This document shows, one piece after another, positions 11,118 through 22,560 of a DNA stretch of 64,000 nucleotides (its first letter is position 1; each line of letters begins with the position of its first letter). The position numbers and the translations under genes were made by a program. The notes beneath the pieces were generated by a model. It was not told the origin of the DNA. It did no database searches and worked only from the letters and a program-made list of their open reading frames with translations. Source of the stretch: Budorcas taxicolor (lineage: Eukaryota; Chordata; Mammalia; Artiodactyla; Bovidae); assembly GCF_023091745.1 (NCBI RefSeq), contig NC_068922.1, positions 83,322,885-83,386,884 on the forward strand. Direction: 5' to 3'.

Positions 11118-11500
11118 TTTCTTTTCTATTTTTTAAAAAAATTTTATTTTATTTATTTATTTTTTACTTTACAATACTGTATTGGTTTTCCATACATTGA
11201 CATGAATCTGCTATGGGTGTACATGAGTTCCCAATCCTGAACCCCCCTCCCACCACCCTCCCCATATCATCTCTCTGGGTCATCCCAGTGCACCAGCCCC
11301 AAGCATCCTGTATCCTGTATCGAATCTAGACTAGTGATTCGTTTCTTACATGATAGTATACACGTTTAAATGCCATTCTCCCAAATCATCCCACCCTCTC
11401 CCTCTCCCACAGAATCCAAAAGTCTGTTCTATACATCTGTGTCTCTTTTGCTGTCTTCATACAGGGTTATCATTACCATCTTTCTAAATTCCATCTTTGT
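11118..11500 (-). mobile_element. Truncated L1 3' end
   Basis: Antisense ruminant L1 3' UTR with a T-rich head (the poly(A) side) and the block CACCAGCCCCAAGCATCCTG. The insertion, including the tRNA-like piece at its 5' end, is flanked by a 13-bp TSD with one mismatch (11105-11117 and 11535-11547). Confidence 0.8.
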
Positions 11501-11536
11501 GTAGCGGTGGTATAGTGGCGAGCATAGCTGCCTTCC
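11501..11536 (+). pseudogene. tRNA-Gly(UCC) 5' half fused to L1
   Basis: 36 bp matching, from memory, the 5' half of vertebrate tRNA-Gly(UCC): GGTGGTATAGTGG, one base change, then GAGCATAGCTGCCTTCC. The match stops at the anticodon. The first five bases and one D-arm base differ. It lies between the 5' truncation point of the L1 and the right TSD, in the opposite sense to the L1. It is not a functional tRNA gene: the 3' half, T arm and acceptor pairing are absent. Confidence 0.75.
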
Positions 11537-11640
11537 CCCAAATTCTTATGTTAAAGCCTCAACTCTTGGTTTAACTGTATGTGGAGACGGGGCCTTTAAA
11601 GAGGGAACTGTGGTCACTAGCACTAGCAAGGTCAGAAGGG

Positions 11641-11873
11641 GACTTTCCTGGTGGTTGAGACAGTGAAGGGTCTGCCTTCAGTGCAGGAGACCCAGGTTCA
11701 GTCCCTGGGTTGGGAAGATCCTCTGGAGAAGGGAATGGCAACGCAGTTCCCTCCTCTTGCCTGGAGAATCCCATGGACAGAGGAGTCTGGTGGGCTACAG
11801 TCCATGGGGTTGCAAAGACTCTTTGGGGTCGCAAAGAGTCAGACATGACTAAGCGACTAACACACACACACAC
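11641..11873 (+). mobile_element. Bov-tA SINE with (CA)n tail
   Basis: An 8-bp TSD (GGTCAGAA at 11630-11637 and 11874-11881) flanks it. The 3' part repeats the GGGGTTGCAAAGACTCT / GGGGTCGCAAAGAGTC block twice in tandem. Confidence 0.9.
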
Positions 11874-12134
11874 GGTCAGAAAACAGGGCCCTAACCCAAT
11901 AGAACCCCTATAAGAGGAGGAGGAGACGTGAGGTGTGTGCACACAGAGTGAAAAGCCACATGAGGACACAGCGAGAGGCAGCTGTCTGCAAGCCAAGCAG
12001 AGGCCTCGGGAGAGACCAAGCCTGCCGACGCCTTGACCTTGGACTCCCAGCCTCCCTGACTGCGAGGAAATCACTTCTTCTGTCTGATCCACTGAGTTTA
12101 CGGCACTTTGTTAGAGGAGCTGCAGTAGACTAAT

Positions 12135-12334
12135 CAGTGGGGGAGAAAATAAATGCTAGAGCAGAAAGGTATTGCTTAGAGAAGAAATCACATTCTGCGG
12201 CGAAGCTATTCTCGGGTTATAAGCCGGGTGGCAATTCAGCAGGTGGAGGTGGAAGAGGCAGGAGGATGGCATCCAGGTGCAGAGTCGGCAGAGCTCCAAC
12301 AGGACAGAGGACGGACCTGCTACGTCACCGAGCT
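12135..12334. other. Unassigned
   Basis: No feature recognised. Confidence 0.4.
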
Positions 12335-12500
12335 CTCGGTCACAGACACTGCATTAGGCTCTTCACATCCTCAAACAACCCTGAAAGTCGCATGCTCTTA
12401 GTAGCCCACATTGTAAGGATGAAGAAGCAGATTTGTGAAGATAAAGGTTAACATCCAAGGACGTGATGCAGTAGAAGTGGAACAGGGAAGCAATTTCTAC
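12335..12500 (-). mobile_element. MIR SINE
   Basis: Antisense MIR with ACATCCTCAAACAACCCTGA and a GATGAAGAAGCAGATTTG core. Confidence 0.55.
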
Positions 12501-12831
12501 TCATTGGTCCCCTTTAGCTGAGGTCCAGAAAACAAGACTCTGTGACATAACAATGAACAAGCCATGTTCTCCTAAGAAATATCAGACACATTGTGAAGGA
12601 GGGACGCACAGGATCCCCAAGGCAGGGAGAACTGCAGAGTAGGAAGGAGAAAAGCAGAGAGGAGAAAGGCAGGACCCATTCATTAGGAAAAAACAGCAGC
12701 TAAGAGTTATCAGGAGCACAGCATGTCAGGATGTCAGGCACTGTCCAGAGCACTGTTCACCTTTGACATCAGTTGACGTGTTCTGCACAGGAACCGACCC
12801 TGTGACACAGGTGCTCATAGGGTTCCCGTTC
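12501..12831. other. Unassigned
   Basis: No feature recognised. Confidence 0.4.
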
Positions 12832-13566
12832 CAGGGCTCCCCAGGCGGTTCAGTGGTAAAGAACGCATCTGCCAATTCAAGAGATACGGGCTTGATCCTT
12901 GATCCGGAAAGATCCCACATGCCGTGGACCAACAAAGCCTGTGAGACGCAACTATGGAACCTGTGCTCCAGAGCCTGTGAGCCACAACTCCTGAAGCCGT
13001 GCACCCAGAGCCCATGCTCTGCAACAAGAGAAGCCACTGCAATGAGAGGCCCGCACCAAACTAGAGAGGAGACCCCGCTCGCCGCAGCTAGATAAAAGCT
13101 CCTGCTGCAGTGAAGGCCCAGTTCAGTTCAGTTGCTCAGTCGTGTCTGACTCTTTGTGACCCCATGGACTGCAGCACGCCAGGCCTCCCTGTCCGTCACC
13201 AACTCCCGGGGTTTACCCAAACTCATGTCCATTGAGTCGGTGATGCCATCCAACCATCTCATCTTCTGTCATCCCCTTCTCCTCCTGCCCCCAATCTTTT
13301 CCAGCATCAGGGTCTTTTCAAATGAGTCCATTCTTCACATCAGGTGGCCGAAGTATTGGAGTTTCAGCTTCAGCATCAGCCCTTCCAAAGAACACCCAGG
13401 ACTGATCTCTTTTAGGATGGACTGGTTGGATCTCCTTGCAGTCCAAGGGACTCCCAAGAGTCTTCTCCACACCACAGTTCAAAAGCATCAATTCTTCAGC
13501 ACTCAACCTGAAGCCCGAAGCCCCAGCACAACCAAAAATAATATATACATACAATTTTAAAAAAGT
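12832..13566 (+). mobile_element. CHR-type tRNA SINE split by BovB
   Basis: The left part carries a tRNA-derived head (CAGTGGTAAAGAACGCATCT) and the CHR body (GATCCCACATGCCGTGGACC). The right part (13517-13566) is the tail CAGCACAACCAAAAATAATA. BovB separates the two; the junctions carry GAAGGCCCAG (13112-13121) and GAAGCCCCAG (13517-13526), a probable 10-bp TSD with one mismatch. Confidence 0.75.
13122..13510 (-). mobile_element. 5'-truncated BovB 3' end
   Basis: Antisense 3' ~390 bp of BovB, from TTCAGTTCAGTTGCTCAGTC to AAAAGCATCAATTCTTCAGC. Open frames here are antisense or C-terminal BovB remnants. Confidence 0.9.
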
Positions 13567-13569
13567 TCC

Positions 13570-13690
13570 CTTCTGCAGATGAGAAACTGAGCCATGCCAC
13601 GCTGCTGGTCAGCCGCAGAAGCCAAGACAGGAAACCAGGCAACCTGAACACAGAGCCCACATCCCCCACTCCTGCCTGGCTCCTACCTCT
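13570..13690 (-). mobile_element. MIR fragment
   Basis: CTGCAGATGAGAAACTGAGC followed by GCCGCAGAAGCCAAG resembles the antisense MIR core. Confidence 0.45.
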
Positions 13691-13739
13691 CGTTCTGCTG
13701 GAACACATTTCGGGAAGAAATTAATCTTGCTGGAGAACT

Positions 13740-13960
13740 GCTTTGATTCTGACTCTTCGTTCACAAAGCGTCAGTGGTCTCCACTGCCCTCAGGACAAAA
13801 TCCAAAATCGTCACCTTGGCATTCAAGGTCACGTTCAACCTGTCCCCATTTGCCACTTACAACATTCATTTCATTTTGAAATGAAATCATCTGCTGCTGA
13901 TCCATATGCACGCAAACACCCCAAAGTGGCCCCCGACCCCAGTCTGGGTTGGCCTCTCAT
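13740..13960 (+). mobile_element. L2-like fragment
   Basis: CCCTCAGGACAAAATCCAAA followed by TTGGCATTCAAGGTC resembles a common L2-type 3' segment. Orientation and family are uncertain. Confidence 0.35.
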
Positions 13961-14212
13961 CCTCTTGACCACGCCCACTGACCCGCAACAGGACACCTGC
14001 CCGGCAGCAGCTCCACAGCCAGGTCCAGCGCTGGAGCCCAGAGCCCGCGGCCAGCACAGGGCGCCACCTGGTGGCAGGAATCTGCTCTGATGTCATGACT
14101 AGGTGGACTCTGGGCTCTGGGGCTGCTTCTGCCAGTTCTTGCTCTCAAATCCCTACGATTACACAGTGGAAGTGACAATAGATTCAAGGGATTAGATCTG
14201 ATAGAGTGCAGG

Positions 14213-15556
14213 ATGAACTATGGGCAGAGGCTTGTGACATTACAGGAGGCAGGGATCAAGACTATCCCCAAGAAAAAGAAATGCAAAAAGGCAAAATGGC
14301 TGTCTGAGGAGGCCTCACAAATAGCTCTGAAAAGAAGAGAAGTGAAAAGCAAAGGAGAAAAGGAAAGTTATACCCATTTGAATGCAGAGTTCCAAAGAAT
14401 ATCAAGGAGAGATAAGAAAGCCTTCCTCAGCAATCAATGCAAAGAAATAGAGGAAAACATTAGAATGGGAAAGACTAGAGATCTCTTCAAGAAAATTAGA
14501 GATACCAAGGGAACATTTCATGCAAAGATGGGCTCAATAAAGGACAGAAATGGTATGGACCTAACAGAAGCAGAAGATATTAAGAAAAGGTGCCACTAAT
14601 ACACAGAAGTACTATAAAAAAAGATCTTCATGATCCAGATAATCATGATGGTGGGATCACTCACCTAGAGCCAGACATCCAGGAATGTGAAGTTGAGTGG
14701 GCCTTAGGAAGCATCATTACAAACAAAGCTAGTGGAGGTAGTGGAATTCCAGTTGAGCTATTTCAACTCATAAAAGATGATGCTGTGAAAATGTTGTACT
14801 CAATAGGCCAGCAACTTTGGAAAACTCAGCAGTGGCCACAGGACTGGAAACAGTCAGTTTTCATTCCAATACCAAAGAAAGGCAAAGCCAAAGAATGCTC
14901 AGACTACCACACAATTGCACTCATCTCACACGCTGGCAAAGTAATGATCATAATTCTCCAAGTCAGGCTTCAACAGTACATGAACCATGAACTTCCAGAT
15001 GTTCAAGCTGGTTTTAGAAAAGGCAGAGGAACCAGAGATCAAATTGCCAACATGCGCTGGATCATTGAAAAAGCAAGAGAGTTCCAGAAAAAACATCTAT
15101 TTCTGCTTTATTGACTATGCCAAAGCCTTTGACTGTGTGGATCATAACAAACTGTGGAAAACTCTTCAAGAGATTGGAATATCAGAACACCTGACCTGCC
15201 TCTTGAAAAATCTGTATGCAGGTCAGGAAGCAACAGTCAGAACTGGACATGGAACAGCAGACTGGTTCCAAATAGGAAAAGGAGTACGTCAAGGCTGTAT
15301 ATTGTCACCCTGTTTATTTAACGTATATGCAGAGTACATCATGAGAAATTCCAGGATGAATGAAGCTCAAGTTGGAATCAAGATTGCTGGGAGAAATATC
15401 AATAACCTCAGATATGCAGATGACACCACCCTTATGGCAAAAAGCGAAGAACTAAAGAGCCTCTTGATGAAAGTGAAAGAGGAGAGTGAAAATGTTGGCT
15501 TAAAACTCAACATTCAGAAAACTAAGATCATGTCATCCAGTCCCATCACTTCATGA
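14213..15556 (+). pseudogene. BovB reverse transcriptase remnant (older copy)
   Basis: Starts after the endonuclease region. Three overlapping frames (14213-14599, 14590-15114, 14987-15556) show two frameshifts. The last holds the whole catalytic core: FIDYAKAFDCVDH, then GVRQGCILSPCLF, then YADDTTLM at about 15414-15437. The connecting and C-terminal regions lie beyond the later insertion. Not functional. Confidence 0.88.
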
Positions 15557-15681
15557 CAAATAGATGGGGAAAGAATGGAAACAGTGAGAGACTTTATTTT
15601 GGGGGGCTCCAAAATCACTGCAGATGGTGACTGCAGAAATTAAAAGATACTTGATTCTTGGAAGAAAGTTATGATCAACCT

Positions 15682-16739
15682 CAGTTCAGTTAAGTTCAGT
15701 TCTGTCACTCAGTCATGTCCGACTCTCTGTGACCCCATGAATCGCAGCACGCCAGGCCTCCCTGTCCATCACCATCTCCCGGAGTTCACTCAGACTCACG
15801 TCCATCGAGTCCGTGGTGCCATCCAGCCATCTCATCCTCGGTCGTCCCCTTCTCCTCCTGCCCCCAATCCCTCCCAGCATCAGAGTCTTTTCCAATGAGT
15901 TGACTCTTCGCATGAGGTGGCCAAAGTACTGGAGCTTCAGCTTTAGCATCATTACTTTCAAAGAAATCCCAGGGCTGATCTTCAGAATGGACTGGTTGGA
16001 TCTCCTTGCAGTCCAAGGGACTCTCAAGAGTCTTCTCCAACACCACAGTTCGAAAGCATCAATTCTTCAGTGCTCAGCCTTCTTCACAGTCCAACTCTCA
16101 CATCCATACATGACCACAGGAAAAACCATAGCCTTGACTAGATGGACCTTAGTCGGTAAAGTAATGTCTCTGCTTTTGAATATACTATCTAGGTTGGTCA
16201 TAACTTTCTTTCCAAGGAGCAAGTGTCTTTTAATTTCATGGCTGCAGTCACCATCTGCAGTGATTTTGGAGCCCCCCAAAATAAAGTCTGACACTGTTTT
16301 TACTGTTTCCTCATCTATTTCCCATGAAGTGATGGGACCGGATGCCATGATCTTCGTTTTCTGAATGTTGAGCTTTAAGGCAACTTTTTCACTCTCCTCT
16401 TTCACTTTCATCAAGAGGCTTTTTAGCTCCTCTTCACTTTCTGCCACAAGGGTGGTGTCATCTGCATATCTGAGGTGATTGATATTTCTCCCAGCAATCT
16501 TGATTCCAGCTTGTGTTTCTTCCAGTCCAGCGTTTCTCATGATGTACTCTTCATAGAAGTTAAATAAGCAGGGTGACAATATACAGCCTTGACGCACTCC
16601 TTTTCCTATTTGGAACCAGTCTGTTGTTCCATGTCCAGTTCTAACTGTTTCTTCCTGACCTGCATACAGATTTCTCAAGAGGCAGGTTAGGTGGTCTGGT
16701 ATTCCCATCTCGCTCAGAATTTCCCACAGTTTATTGTGA
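15682..16739 (-). mobile_element. Younger BovB (-) nested in the older copy
   Basis: A 1,058-bp 5'-truncated BovB flanked by a perfect 11-bp TSD, ATGATCAACCT (15671-15681 and 16740-16750). Its minus-strand frame from 16759 to 16067 is open for 230 codons and includes GVRQGCILSPCLF and YADDTTLV. It lacks motif A and the endonuclease, so it is non-autonomous. It pairs in inverted orientation with both arms of the host copy. Confidence 0.93.
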
Positions 16740-17259
16740 ATGATCAACCTAGACAGCATATTAAAAACAGAGACATTACTTTGCCAACAAAGGTCTGTCT
16801 AGTCAAAGCTATGGTTTTTCCAGTAGTTATTTATGTATGTGAGAGTTGGACAATAAAGAAAGCTGAGCACTGAAGAACTGATGCTTTTGAACTGTTGTGC
16901 TGGAGAAGACTCTTGAGAGTCCCTTGGACTGCAAGGAGATCCAATCAGTCCATCCTAAAGGAAATCAGTCCTGAGTGTTCATTGGAAGGACTGATGCTAA
17001 AGCTGAAGCTCCAATACTTTGGCCACCTGAGCAAAGAAGTGACTCATTTGAAAAGACCCTGATGCTGGGAAAGACTGAAGGCAGGAGGAGAAGCGGAAGA
17101 GAGATGAGATGGTTGGATGGCATCACTGACTCCATGGACATGAGTTTGAGTAAGCTCCAGGGGGTGGTGATGGACTGGGAGGCCTGGCATGCTGCAGTCC
17201 ACGGGGTCACAAAGAGTCAGACATGACTGAGCGATTGAACTGACTGACTGTTCTGCCAG

Positions 17260-17989
17260 GAACTGGGAACTTCTCTGTTATCTGGCACCCACTTCACCAG
17301 CCTGATCCAGGGAACAGGGAGAGCTCCGGGACCTGGGCCCTCCCTGCTCCGCTCCCGGGCACAGGGTCGTCTATGGCAGGGGGGCTCCTGCTTCTTTGCA
17401 GGCTAGTTGTGCTCCGCCACATTCCCCCTTCCTTAGAAATGTTAGACTCTTGAGCTCAGCCTCACGTGAGAAGCAAAGAGAAGAAAAGAGTCACCCAGCA
17501 GCTAGGTTACATCACCATTCATGATACCTCAGGTTCATTTTCTCAAGGTTCTGATGTACTACATTATTTGAAATTTTATACTGATCATGGATCTTTCTTA
17601 TAATCAGAATAAAACAGCAATTATGATTTTGAAAGTTAAGAAGGAAGGAACTATACTGTGTTTCTTTTCTATTTTTACAGGTAAACCAATGTGTATGGGT
17701 AGGAGTGGGAGATTTTTAAAACTACATCTTCCATCAGAATGAATTCACTTACAGCTTTTCCTGAACAGCACTTCATGAGTTAATAAATGTTCTAAGCCTC
17801 AATCATCCCTTTACCCACCTCTGATTTCTTTCACAGGTATTCTATTTCCTTGGTCTCTCAGGGGGGCAGAGAACTTAACCCTCAACCTCCCCATACAGAA
17901 TAAGTGGCCTTGACAAGTCGAGCTCACACTACAGTCCCACCAGAACAGCAAAGGTGGGCAAGACAGACATTCCAAGGCCTGCTGAGGAT
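17260..17989. other. Single-copy stretch, no gene seen
   Basis: No feature recognised; GC-rich at 17280-17420, AT-rich after that. Confidence 0.4.
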
Positions 17990-18505
17990 CCAAAGCACCT
18001 GAGAGTCTCAGCAGAGGATGAGTCAGTGGATACAAACCACTTTGAAAAACTCTCTTTGGCAGTATTCATGCCACTTGAGGTCCCAGGAATTCCATGCATG
18101 TTCCTCAAAAGACAAGCCCTAGAATGTTCACTGCGGTATCACTCACAGTAGCCAGAATCGAAGAACTTCCCAAATATTCATCAGTAATAGAATATATCAC
18201 TGCATGTTCTCACAGTGGAATATAATAACACTACAGAAATGTTACTCATACTCAATATGAATCAATATCACAAGCATAATATTAAGAGAGAGAGCCCATT
18301 AATGTAATGCACTAACCTTTGGATACGGAAGTCAGGGTAGTGGTAACTTTCGGGGGGCGATCAGAGGAGGGGTGTCAAGAGGTTTTGGGGTGGCTGATCA
18401 CCTTCCGTTTCCCTTTACATGGGCGTGTTCAGCATGTGAAAGTCTAAACTGTGCACTTATGGTGTGGGCACTCTCATTTGCATATTATAATCCCCAAAGT
18501 CTTTA
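17990..18505 (+). mobile_element. Ancient L1 3' end
   Basis: Sense-strand L1M-type ORF2 end and 3' UTR: AGAATGTTCACTGCGGTATC, then GTCAGGGTAGTGGTAACTTT. Heavily decayed. Confidence 0.65.
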
Positions 18506-19189
18506 AAAATAGATATAGCTCCTATGCAGGATGAGGTTTTAATCGGTGTAATTCACTTAGTGACTTTTTCTCCAATTAATAGCTAAGAAGCCCCTGCAGG
18601 TTGAAAACACCTTACAGATGGGAAAAATCAGACTGCTTGCCACACCCACAATCTTACCAAAAACCAGATGCATATCTTATCATCCACAGGTTTCTTGGCA
18701 AGAGGAAATATTAATATTTCGTCCTCCAAAAGGCCAAAGAGTCTTAATCTGTGTGCAGGTCTATCCCAAGATCTTTAAAGGTGGCTGGGGGTCATTCCTC
18801 TGCCTGCTGGCCGTCATGTTAAGTGAAAGATACTTTCTGGAGTCTTAGAAGGACCCAAAGAGTGGCATACCGCCATTTGACTTGATTGTGATTAAGCTTA
18901 ATCCTCTCCAAAATATGTACAGGAGGTTGAACAGACCTATAGAATGAGGTTGTCTTTTGAATGCCTTGTGCCCAAGCAAGCAGAAGGAAGCCCAGGCGGG
19001 CATCTATTAAATCTTAACCACACTTCCCTCTCTACAACCCAGGATGGGCGCCTCTTCTCCAGACAGGTGGACAGTGACACCTAGTTGCAGTAATGGGGAA
19101 CAAGCTGACTTTGGGAACTGCTGCTGATAAAAACCCCAGGCAGGCCTTTACTTTAAATGATGTAACACATCTAAGTCTTTTTAAACACA
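18506..19189. other. Single-copy stretch, no gene seen
   Basis: No feature recognised. Confidence 0.4.
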
Positions 19190-21020
19190 CAGGAGAATAA
19201 CCGATTTTAAAATGGGCCAAATATACAAAGGAGATGAAAGAGTAACCTTTTCAAGCAGAAAATACATATATATGAAAAGATGTTAAATACAATTAGCAAC
19301 TGGAGAAAGAGAAATTAAAACACCAGTTAAACACCATTTTCACCTACCTGATTGGAAAAATCACTCAAGTCTAAGAATGTCAAGGACTGATGAGAGTGAA
19401 GGGAGACAGGGTCCTCCCAGGACCCTCACAGTGCAGGTGGAACAGTAACTGCGTTCTGTATAATGGGGAGCAATTTGATGTTCGTTTTCAAAATATTAAG
19501 TATTAATATTAAATATTAAACTGTTGTGGATAACCCAACAGTTCTCATTTCAGAATTAAGCCTAGACAATCGTTTTCATTTCTGCACAAGAACATAGGTA
19601 CAATCTAGGATATGCTGTTGTTCCAGAAAGCAAGAAAATACTCAGTGAGTGACGGGCTCCTGTCCTAAGGAAGGGGCACCCAAGAGCCGAGACAAGAAGA
19701 ATATGAAGAACAGTAACCGCTGTCATTGCTTAAAACAGAGTGAATATATGAAAATCCTTGAGTCTATACTGATGCGTGAGAAAGGTGCCAAGAAACAAAG
19801 CAAACGCACCTGCCACCACTGAGAAGGACCATGATGCCATCTCTCTACTCTAACATTTGGAAATTAATAGGAAAAAACTAAACACTGGTCTTAAATTTCT
19901 AGCAGGAACTAAAACTCTATAACCTCAGTGAAAGAAAGAAATTTCTTCTTTCCAGATGACTGTCACCAGTTCATCAGTGCAGAAAATATGGGAGAAACTG
20001 CAAATCGCAAATGAAATATTTGACAGAGAAGAGTACCAGCACTTTGGGCAAATGACAGGGAGTTGGACATTTGCTTGGTGTCAACATACACTTCCACAGA
20101 TTATTATCCATTTTCAAGAGGAAATCTGTAACTTGACAACGCAGGGAGGTGACTCCCTCAATCTTAACCTAATTGTCACCATTAGCAGCTCTAATCAGAG
20201 AAGGCAATGGCAACCCACTCCAGTACTCTTGCCTGAAAAATCCCATGGGTGGAGAAGCCTGATAGGCTGCAGTCCACAGGTTCGCTAAGAGTCGGACACG
20301 ACTGAGTGACTTCACTTTCACTTTTCACTTTGGAGAAGGAAATGGCAACCCACTCCCCCAGGGGCGGGGGAGCCTGGTGGGCTGCGTCTATGGGGTCACG
20401 CAGAGTCAGACATGACTGAAGCGACTTAGCAAAGCAGCAGCAGCAGCAGCTCTAATGCGGGGAGGTGGGGGTGCCTGCCAGATGTTAGGTGTTTTCTGTT
20501 GCGATGCAATGTGGACTATGCATTTGGTACCTCTGTCGAATATTCTTCCCCAAAAACTTATCCTGAATCTACTCAAATCTTTAGAAATAACTCCCAGTTT
20601 GCAGAAAATTTAGGTGATAGCAGAAAAAATTAATCACAAAGAAACAATCTCAAAATCCAAAAGATAAGACATTCTATAGGAGAATGGTCTTATCAACATC
20701 CCTGAGACAGATTAAAGTGGGATCAAAAGAGACTTTCAGGACAGAATATAACAACCAGATGTAATGTACAATGTAGACTCCTTGATTGGATTCTGATTTG
20801 AGACACATTTGGGAAACTATTAGGAAAAACTGAACGTGAACAAGATATTCAGAAGCTATTGTTAGGGATGACACGGAATTGTGGTCATGCAGGAAAACAT
20901 CTTCATTCTTTAGAGATATATACTGAGATATTTTGGAGTAAAATGCTATAATGTCTTATTCACTTTAAATCTGGCCCCCAAAATAGGTTAAACCAAGATG
21001 GCAAAATATTAACAATTATT
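19190..21020 (+). mobile_element. Ancient L1M-type ORF2 and 3' region
   Basis: 19190-19640 resembles decayed L1 ORF2 (GAAATTAAAACACCAGTTAA, then a CACAGTGCAGGTGGAACAGT block). From about 19690 to 21020 the sequence resembles the 3' tail of an old mammalian LINE, ending GGCAAAATATTAACAATTAT. Family assignment is from memory. A Bov-A2 interrupts it at 20196. Confidence 0.5.
20196..20444 (+). mobile_element. Bov-A2 dimeric SINE
   Basis: Two Bov-A units joined by the linker TTCACTTTCACTTTTCACTT, ending in a (GCA)n tail. A perfect 12-bp TSD, AGCAGCTCTAAT (20184-20195 and 20445-20456), flanks it. Confidence 0.92.
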
Positions 21021-21092
21021 AAACACAAGAGATGTAAATATAGGTACTCTTGACACCACACTCTGCTTTTCTGGGCTTGGAAGTTGGAGTTG

Positions 21093-21255
21093 GAAGTGAA
21101 AGTGGCTCAGTCGTGTCTGACTCTTCGCAACTGTATAGTCCATGGAATTCTCTAGGCCAGAATACTGAAGTGGGTAGACTTTCCCTTCTCCAGGGGAGTC
21201 TTCCCAATCCAGAGATTGGACCCAGGTCTCCCACATTGCAGGCTGATTCTTTATG
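21093..21255 (-). mobile_element. Bov-tA SINE
   Basis: Antisense copy lacking part of the tRNA-like head. A short (ATA)n-like run follows at 21258-21280. Confidence 0.82.
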
Positions 21256-21589
21256 TATTAAAAATAATAATAATAATAGACAGGGAAAAAACAGGATGGC
21301 TTCTACAAGAATGTTCAGTGTGATACAGCTTATCACAGCAAACAATCAGAAGCAAACTCAATGTCTTTCAACACTAGAATGGATAAATAACTGACCTTAA
21401 TAAACAGACTTCACACTGTAATCCCACCAGAAGGGCTAAGATAAAAAGAACAGAATATTTAGTACTATTAAATAATAGTAAGCAGTAAAATGACAAATAT
21501 TTTTCTACTTTTATGTATACTTATCTCTAAAATTTGTTTATATTTTCCTTTACACCTCATCATAGTCTTAGATTTTGGATCTCTCTCTC
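21256..21589 (+). mobile_element. L1 fragment and AT-rich DNA
   Basis: 21287-21395 resembles L1 ORF2 3' sequence (TTTCAACACTAGAATGGATA). The rest is AT-rich and unassigned. Confidence 0.4.
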
Positions 21590-21795
21590 TCTAGTCACAC
21601 AGTCGTGTCTGACACTTTGTGACCCCCTGGACTGTAGCCTACCAGTCTCCTCTGTCCATGGAATTCTCCAGGTAAGAATACTGGAGTGTGTAGCCAATCC
21701 TTTCTCCAATGGATGTTTCCAACCCAACAATCGAACCCAGGTCTCCTGTGTTGCAAGCAGCTTCTTTACCATCTGAGCCTTCAGGAAAGCCTTAA
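21590..21795 (-). mobile_element. Bov-tA SINE
   Basis: Antisense copy preceded by a (CT)n tract at 21580-21592. Confidence 0.87.
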
Positions 21796-22384
21796 TAGAT
21801 ATTAGATAAGGTCAGTAGTTCCATTTTTTAATTTCATGAACTGGTAACATTTCAAAATTCACCTCCCTCAAAAATGGCATAAGGACTGTTGGAAATGGCA
21901 TAAATTTATTATGTTAAAAAAAACCACATTATTTACTAGCATCATCTTTTCAGACAAGAAAGGATATTATCACCAAAAGGTACAGATACACAAATATAAC
22001 CCCAGAATGAAACACAGTCCCTTACACAGAATAAATTTAGATTTATGAAGAGTCTCTATATCATCTGAACAACCAGTAAAATCTTGGCATTTGAGGAAAA
22101 AACTAAACTCTGGCACCTGGGGCTTTTATCAAGTCACCTTGTTTGGACATGGAGTATTAGAATGTGATGCATTATTGGGCAGAATTCAGACTTGTGAGTT
22201 ATCTCATTTCTAGGGGAAATCTCCATTGCCAAAAAATGTTAACAACAATTGTACATGACAACCAAAGTTCCAAGCCCCTAATGAACTGGAACTTATTAGA
22301 CAAGTTGCCTCCAAAAGACCTATAGCTCAGAGCCTACCAACTGCCTGAGGTTTAACCTGAGTTCAAAGGCTCCTCTGTGTCAGC
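21796..22384. other. Single-copy, AT-rich, no gene seen
   Basis: No feature recognised. Confidence 0.4.
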
Positions 22385-22560
22385 TAGTATGTGTGGTAGG
22401 TAGAACCCTGGGCTTTGAACCAACTTCATTCAGATTCGAACTCTACTGGCTACTGACTCTAATCTTTAGTATCACGTGGGGATGAAATGGAATACTGCAG
22501 GTATATACACAGCTCAGCACCCAGCTCATGGGCTGAGCCAGGAAAACACCTGCTGTTGCT
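22385..22560 (+). mobile_element. MIR SINE
   Basis: Plus-strand MIR: ACCCTGGGCTTTGAACC, then ATTCGAACTCTACTGGCTAC. Confidence 0.55.

Larger units (their letters stand above)
11080..12134 (+). mobile_element. MaLR (MLT1-like) LTR split by L1 and SINE
   Basis: Pieces of one old non-coding ERVL-MaLR LTR lie in order: TTATGGACTTAATTGTGTCC near 11085, CAAATTCTTATGTTAAAGCC near 11539, AGCCACATGAGGACACAGCG near 11953, and a 3' end near 12134 (GTAGACTAATCA). An L1 (11118-11500) and a SINE (11641-11873) inserted later, each with its own TSD. Confidence 0.7.
14148..17250 (+). mobile_element. Older BovB (+) interrupted by a younger BovB
   Basis: A 5'-truncated BovB in two pieces, 14148-15681 and 16751-17250, that join seamlessly once the insert is removed: ATGATCAACCT at the break continues to AGACAGCATATT as in intact copies. 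A 9-bp repeat, TTCTGCCAG (14127-14135 and 17251-17259), may be its TSD, though 12 bases of unclear origin lie between the left copy and recognisable BovB. Confidence 0.88.

Noticed and set aside
11501..11536. A functional tRNA-Gly gene
   Set aside because: Only the 5' half is present, with no T arm, no acceptor pairing and an altered 5' end.
19956..20288. 110-codon frame after a good splice-acceptor-like tract
   Set aside because: It lies in sequence resembling an old LINE 3' region and reads into a Bov-A2; no independent support for an exon.
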